Shown piece by piece: positions 59,632-64,000 of a stretch of DNA of 64,000 nt; positions within the stretch are counted from its first letter, which is position 1, and every line of letters starts with the position of its first letter. The position numbers were made by a program, and so were the translations under genes. Below the pieces are notes generated by a model that made no database searches, had not been told where the DNA came from, and was given only the letters and a program-made list of their open reading frames with translations. This DNA is from Verrucomicrobiaceae bacterium. GTDB lineage: Bacteria > Verrucomicrobiota > Verrucomicrobiia > Verrucomicrobiales > Verrucomicrobiaceae. Where the stretch lies: NCBI GenBank assembly GCA_027486585.1, contig JAIXOU010000068.1, forward strand, positions 30,758 through 94,757, given 5' to 3'.

Positions 59632-60684
59632 ATGAATGCGTTCACCTCTCAGCTGGGCATTGACCATCCGATCATTCAGGGACCGTTCGGCGGCGGGTTG
59701 TCGTCCGTGAAGCTCGCGGCGGCGGTGTCGAATGCGGGCGGACTCGGCTCCTTCGGAGCGCATCATCTGTCTCCAACGCAGATGCGGGAGGTGATTCGCG
59801 ATCTGAAAACGGCCACCGCGCAGCCCTTCAACATCAACCTGTGGGTCTCGCGACACGATCTGGGTGCGGAGGAAATGACAGCCGCGCATCATGAGGTCGG
59901 ATTGCGACAGTTTGTGGCAATCTATGAACGTCTTGGCATCAAAGCGCCACCCATGGAGCCACCGGACGATTTCAGTTTTGAGCAGCAGGTGGAGGTCATT
60001 CTTGATTCACGGCCTGCGGTGTTTAGTTTTGTGTTTGGCATTCCAGATACCGAGATTCTTCGAGAGTGCACTCGACGTGGTATTGTGACTGTAGGAACTG
60101 CCACGACACAGGAAGAAGCCGCCGCACTTGATGAGGCTGGCGTGGACATGATCATTGCGACGGGTTCGGAGGCCGGTGGACATCGCCCGAGCTTTCTGAG
60201 GTCTGCGGAGCAATCTCTCACGGGCACGCTGGCGCTCGTGCCACAGGTCCGAAACATCACCCGCAAGCCGGTGGTTGCCGCGGGCGGCATTGCGGAGATC
60301 CGGGGCATTCGGGCCGCCTTCCAACTTGGCGCGGATGCGGTGCAGATCGGGACCGCTTTTCTCGCCTGCGAGGAATCGAACTGCCCGCCACCGCACCGCG
60401 ACGCCTTGTTCACCCCTTCAGCGGCTCGCACACAGCTGAGCCGTCGCTTCACCGGGAGGCTCGCTCGTTTCATGAGCACTCCTTTGCTGGATGAACTTGA
60501 GAACAGTCCTTCACCCGCCTTGCCTTTCCCACTGCAAGCCTCATTCAACCATCCTGTGAAGACAGAGGGTGTTCGGCTTGGCGACTCGTCCCTACTGCCA
60601 CTCTACGCCGGACAATCCGCACCGCTCATCCAGCACCGAAAGGCGTCCGAGTTGATGAGTGAGTTGATCACAGCACTAAGTTGA
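59632..60684 (+). CDS. Nitronate monooxygenase (2-nitropropane dioxygenase family)
   Basis: 350 aa from ATG 59632; an in-frame TTG six bases earlier is an alternative. LGIDHPIIQGPFGGGLSS, AVSNAGGLGSFGA, GVDMIIATGSEAGGHR and PVVAAGGIAEIRGIRAAFQLGADAVQIGTAFL form the FMN TIM barrel of the family. The order nitroreductase-NMO under an HxlR regulator suggests handling of nitro compounds or oxidative stress products. Confidence 0.94.
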   Translation: MNAFTSQLGIDHPIIQGPFGGGLSSVKLAAAVSNAGGLGSFGAHHLSPTQMREVIRDLKTATAQPFNINLWVSRHDLGAEEMTAAHHEVGLRQFVAIYERLGIKAPPMEPPDDFSFEQQVEVILDSRPAVFSFVFGIPDTEILRECTRRGIVTVGTATTQEEAAALDEAGVDMIIATGSEAGGHRPSFLRSAEQSLTGTLALVPQVRNITRKPVVAAGGIAEIRGIRAAFQLGADAVQIGTAFLACEESNCPPPHRDALFTPSAARTQLSRRFTGRLARFMSTPLLDELENSPSPALPFPLQASFNHPVKTEGVRLGDSSLLPLYAGQSAPLIQHRKASELMSELITALS

Positions 60685-60972
60685 ATCAGGACGCACCTTA
60701 TGCTGAGATGTGGAGCTGCCGAGAAGAACAGGGCGATGTTTTGTCAGACAGTTGCAACATGATCCCGTTCCCATGACCCCTTTTCGAGACCGATGGCACT
60801 CGGCGCACCGCTAACGACTGGATGGCAGCTTCGGTGTATTGGCGGCGAAAGTGGCGGCGGTGTGGAAGCAGGCGATATGCGACATTAACAGGAAGTCAGA
60901 ATTCAATGATCAAGAACCTATAAACTCGGCTGAAGAGTGTTGTGATTCTTGCAATAGCACTCAGTTAGTCTC
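60685..60972. other. Intergenic region, 288 bp
   Basis: Between convergent genes; no gene or hairpin stands out. Confidence 0.4.
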
Positions 60973-62526
60973 TCAATTACGATCCTCCGATTCTTTAACC
61001 AAGCGTTCATGCCATGATATGTATGCCATCACAAAATCGAGGTGTGCCGCTTTTTCTGCCCATTCAAGCGACTGCGCATGCAATTTCACCTCTCCGGCGA
61101 CTTTCCAAAGGTGCCATGAGGCCTTTGATCCCTCATAATATGCACGCGCCGAATATGCGGGATCACTGTGATGCATTGCTTGTTCCAGCAGTTCGATTGC
61201 CAAACGCATCTTATTCTTCTGCTCGTTCAAATCAGATGCCCTTTCAGCTGCTCGCCATAGCGCGGCACCATACTTGGATTTTGCCACGTCGTTGTAGAAT
61301 TGAGCACTGTTTGAGGTTGCCAAATCCGCAAACCAACGAGAGGCATTTGGATAATCGCGATCACGAAAACAATCCTCAGCCAGCGAACGAAGCTCTTGGG
61401 GGGTCTTCTTCGCTGGCTGGCTAACAGGCTGATTCTTAGACTGAGTGTCCTTTTCCTTCGATGTTTCCTTCTCGGGGGCAGGTGGGGCCTGCAATTTTTG
61501 AGGCTCCTCAGGCTTTGGTGTCTCTCGTTTGGGAATCCAGCGGGCAAATGTGCCTTTCGGGATCTGAAGTTCGACCACAGGCTCTACCTCAGCGGCGAAT
61601 CGATGAAATTCTCCCGTAAGTTCACCTTCTGGATCGCTTCGGATCTCAGGCACTCTGAAAAGCAATGCGACCTTTAGTTCTCCATCCAAACGCACGAATG
61701 GAGACGCTGACCAAACAACATCACCTGATGATGTTTGGCTCGTATCGGGCCATACAAACTTGGTATCCGGATCAATTGAACCAATGACTTTTCCAAACTC
61801 ACTCACTCCTGTGACAAATGATTTTCCGGCCACAAATTTCCCGTGAAGTGGGGGATGCCAAGATTTGGTCATGACGTCAGCAACTGGGTCTTTCTGCAAC
61901 CTTGCCGCATCTGGAGTTAATAAGTCGAGCAGTTCAGCGCGTAGGCCGCTGTGCAAATCCTGAACTACTTTTGCAGGCAGGGGCACGTGAGCAATCTTGT
62001 TTCTCAGAGAGTTGATAGCATAAAACTTCTGAACCCTTGTCAATCTTTGACAGTATATGGCCGGCACTTTGATAATTCTCTGCCATGCAGGAAGAAAATT
62101 AAGAGGCTCGGCAGCCTGTGCGGAAAGATACTCTTTTAGCGACTTACAAAACGCGCAGTTATCAGGAGCTTCGGATGCCCCAAACCGATTTAGTAGATCT
62201 ATCCATGCCCCGATGCTTCCCCCCATGCAGCCCGAGCTTTCAGAATCGCCAGCCTCCGATTCATCAAGTGCACTTTCACGGATTCCGGTTACTAGGTTCC
62301 TCAGGTCGTTTAGCCGTGTTGTCTGAGAAGCATCATTTTCCCAAAGGTGCATGAGTCGGGATGCCAATGCTGTTCCCAATAGAACGACAGTTGCTTCATG
62401 TATGTGAATTAGACGCCAAATGTGCTCATAGACAGCTCCGTCGTCGGCTAGAACACGCCTGCGATATGCATCCACTGCATTTCCAATTGGAGTCCACATC
62501 CTGACGTTGCTACTTGGTTTGGCCAT
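60973..62526 (-). CDS. HEPN-like and repeat-containing protein, function unknown (possible defence gene)
   Basis: 517 aa, no signal peptide, cytosolic. The N-terminal half (about 1-230) is helical and contains FYAINSLRNKIAHVPLP with RNKIAH at 175-180, matching the R-x4-6-H active-site motif of HEPN RNases. A middle beta-rich part (about 235-340) is followed by a charged linker (about 345-395, EKETSKEKDTQSKNQ) and a C-terminal TPR-like helical repeat part (about 400-500). The gene is lower in GC than neighbours and sits among accessory genes. Such architectures appear in anti-phage abortive systems, but no full family match is recognised. Confidence 0.55.
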   Translation of the reverse strand: MAKPSSNVRMWTPIGNAVDAYRRRVLADDGAVYEHIWRLIHIHEATVVLLGTALASRLMHLWENDASQTTRLNDLRNLVTGIRESALDESEAGDSESSGCMGGSIGAWIDLLNRFGASEAPDNCAFCKSLKEYLSAQAAEPLNFLPAWQRIIKVPAIYCQRLTRVQKFYAINSLRNKIAHVPLPAKVVQDLHSGLRAELLDLLTPDAARLQKDPVADVMTKSWHPPLHGKFVAGKSFVTGVSEFGKVIGSIDPDTKFVWPDTSQTSSGDVVWSASPFVRLDGELKVALLFRVPEIRSDPEGELTGEFHRFAAEVEPVVELQIPKGTFARWIPKRETPKPEEPQKLQAPPAPEKETSKEKDTQSKNQPVSQPAKKTPQELRSLAEDCFRDRDYPNASRWFADLATSNSAQFYNDVAKSKYGAALWRAAERASDLNEQKNKMRLAIELLEQAMHHSDPAYSARAYYEGSKASWHLWKVAGEVKLHAQSLEWAEKAAHLDFVMAYISWHERLVKESEDRN

Positions 62527-62789
62527 ATAATAGTATGTGTGTTGTTTTTGCTTGGAGTCAACTACACCCGCGATTCCGAGAGTTCCTTCGATTTACATAC
62601 TCTACTGCGTTGTAGGCGTCTTCCTAGAAGATTACTTGATCTGCGTCCTCAATGATCGTCATTGGTAAGTGGTTGGCGGAAGCAGTTTGTTTGATAAGCT
62701 GAGGCTTAGGGAGAAGCTGAGGCACTTCATTCGCCGAGTTTCTGTTTCAGCAGTTCTTTGGAGGGCAGGTTGAGCTGATGACGGGGGAG

Positions 62790-62816
62790 AATAGGTCGGA
62801 TAGGGCTTAGGGGACG
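62790..62816 (+). repeat. AATAGGTC-type repeat, copy A
   Basis: Begins AATAGGTCGGATAGGGCTTA. Shares AATAGGTC-N-N-AT with copies B (62855) and C (63563). Degenerate copy. Confidence 0.55.
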
Positions 62817-62854
62817 GGTTTGATGAGGGGGAAGTGGGTCGTGGGGCGGGAGAG

Positions 62855-62880
62855 AATAGGTCTTATGAGGCCTTTATGAC
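62855..62880 (+). repeat. AATAGGTC-type repeat, copy B
   Basis: Begins AATAGGTCTTATGAGGCC and continues TTTATGAC. It lies 48 bp downstream of the four-helix-bundle gene's stop codon, so with copy C it brackets the gene. Confidence 0.6.
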
Positions 62881-62927
62881 TGAGTAGGCGAAGGTCGATT
62901 GGCGAAAGTTGATTGGCTGATGGTGCG

Positions 62928-63545
62928 TCAGTCTTTTGGGCGGTTGGGGGGCTTTGGGGGCTGGGACTGTTGCTTTTTGCGATAGTCGAGGCGGGCTTTG
63001 GTCATTTGCTCGCGGATGCCGCCTTTTTTGACGAAGTCCTTTTCTAACTGGCGGCGCTGTTGGTCGAGGAGGTAGTTGGCCTGATGGATGAGGCAGATGG
63101 CTATGTTGGCCAGGACCTCGGGTGGTCGGGTGTCCATGAAGGGACGATAGGTCTCATAGCTCTCATCCTGTTTGCGACCGAGTTTGCGGACGTAGAGGGA
63201 TTCTTTGCTGTCCTTTTCCCACAGAGCGTGGTCGCGGACTCGGAGGTAGTCCTGATAGTCTAACAGGAGTTCCTCCAGGCTGGCTCGGGCGACGTTGATG
63301 AGCTTGAGCTCCATCTCGGCGGAGGTGATGGAGGCTTTGCAGCCTTCGGCAATATTTTGTTTCCCTGAACGGGCAGACTGCACCATCTGGTCGATGGTGC
63401 GGTCGCCTTTTTTGAGGAAGCGCTCGCAGAAGCGGTAGGTGAAATCGTAGATGATTTCTGACTTTTGGTAACTGAGGAGGTCTTGGTAGTTGCCACCCTG
63501 GGGGAGAAAACCTGCTGGGTCGTCTTCTGGGGGCGGCTGAGGCAT
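62928..63545 (-). CDS. Four-helix-bundle protein with suffix domain (S23/IVS-like)
   Basis: 205 aa. KSEIIYDFTYRFCERFLKKGDRT, DQMVQSARSGKQNIAEG and ELLLDYQDYLRVRDHALWE follow the pattern of the 23S-rRNA-intervening-sequence four-helix-bundle family, with the C-terminal suffix-domain pattern (FVKKGGIREQMTKARL). The tail is Pro/Lys-rich. Family members are free-standing or in 23S rRNA insertions and their function is unknown; related Avd proteins assist retroelements. Bracketed by AATAGGTC repeats. Confidence 0.82.
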   Translation of the reverse strand: MPQPPPEDDPAGFLPQGGNYQDLLSYQKSEIIYDFTYRFCERFLKKGDRTIDQMVQSARSGKQNIAEGCKASITSAEMELKLINVARASLEELLLDYQDYLRVRDHALWEKDSKESLYVRKLGRKQDESYETYRPFMDTRPPEVLANIAICLIHQANYLLDQQRRQLEKDFVKKGGIREQMTKARLDYRKKQQSQPPKPPNRPKD

Positions 63546-63562
63546 GGCGGGGGTGGTTAGAA

Positions 63563-64000
<438 letters not shown>

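Larger units (their letters stand above)
62527..62927. other. Intergenic region, 401 bp, with AATAGGTC repeats at its right end
   Basis: Holds the HEPN-like gene's upstream region and two AATAGGTC-type repeats (62790 and 62855). The rest shows no open frame with a protein-like pattern. Confidence 0.5.

Noticed and set aside
63060..63263. A short plus-strand frame inside the four-helix-bundle gene
   Set aside because: Antisense shadow.

Overview
The window reads as chromosomal DNA from a Verrucomicrobiota bacterium, probably Verrucomicrobiales close to Prosthecobacter or Verrucomicrobium. This is inferred from gene content, not from a search. The markers are a DUF1592 cytochrome-like protein beside a Tat-exported DUF1552 protein, two PQQ-type beta-propeller proteins, a PEP-CTERM protein, a Hanks-type kinase with an outer LamG-like domain, a pseudopilin of the Verrucomicrobia/Planctomycetes prepilin type, and lpxA, which implies a Gram-negative envelope. 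I saw no rRNA, tRNA, CRISPR array, transposase or phage structural gene.

Layout. 1-8.5 kb: end of a TlpA-like thioredoxin, a CAP/PEP-CTERM protein, an M20 dipeptidase, a sialidase-like protein, a ThiF/MoeB-like adenylyltransferase, a polyprenyl diphosphate synthase, a DegS-like protease and a lipoprotein. 8.5-25.5 kb: kinase-LamG protein, GAPDH, an ABC permease fused to an AttH/CrtC-like lipocalin domain, a membrane protein, ParA, a SWIM-SNF2 helicase, a lone GcvH-like protein, a PQQ propeller, an anti-sigma-factor remnant, an MFS carrier and an AI-2E-family protein. 25.5-33.3 kb: an NtrC-type regulator with Glu at the phosphoacceptor site, cls-tsaE-tsaB, a pseudopilin with a repeat tail, a lipoprotein, an SDR and a sugar-isomerase-like protein. 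33.3-49.2 kb: a long run of minus-strand genes, including phoH-pgpH-ybeY followed by a photolyase, two secreted proteins, lpxA, a cyclophilin, a lipoprotein, ygfZ, a hydroxyacid dehydrogenase, the DUF1552/DUF1592 pair, an FKBP and a membrane-anchored PQQ propeller.

49.4-55.4 kb holds a tannase-like esterase, an SGNH hydrolase, HrpB and a DUF4105 membrane protein. The right end, 55.5-63.6 kb, is the accessory part: a vapB-vapC-zeta-kinase run, a divergent pair of a small protein and a kinase-like protein that share a start/stop overlap, an HxlR/nitroreductase/nitronate monooxygenase cluster, a 517-aa protein with a HEPN-like RNKIAH motif, and a four-helix-bundle gene bracketed by AATAGGTC-type repeats, one of which supplies the stop codon of thiC at the right edge.

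How genes work together. tsaE and tsaB overlap (ATGA) and serve t6A tRNA modification, with cls just upstream. phoH, pgpH and ybeY form the widespread RNA/c-di-AMP cluster. The dehydrogenase, ygfZ, lipoprotein and cyclophilin genes are tightly packed, with 4-bp overlaps between the first three. The most unusual items are the permease-AttH fusion, the D-to-E receiver, the repeat-bracketed four-helix-bundle gene, and the back-to-back toxin-antitoxin-like operons at 55.5-57.7 kb.
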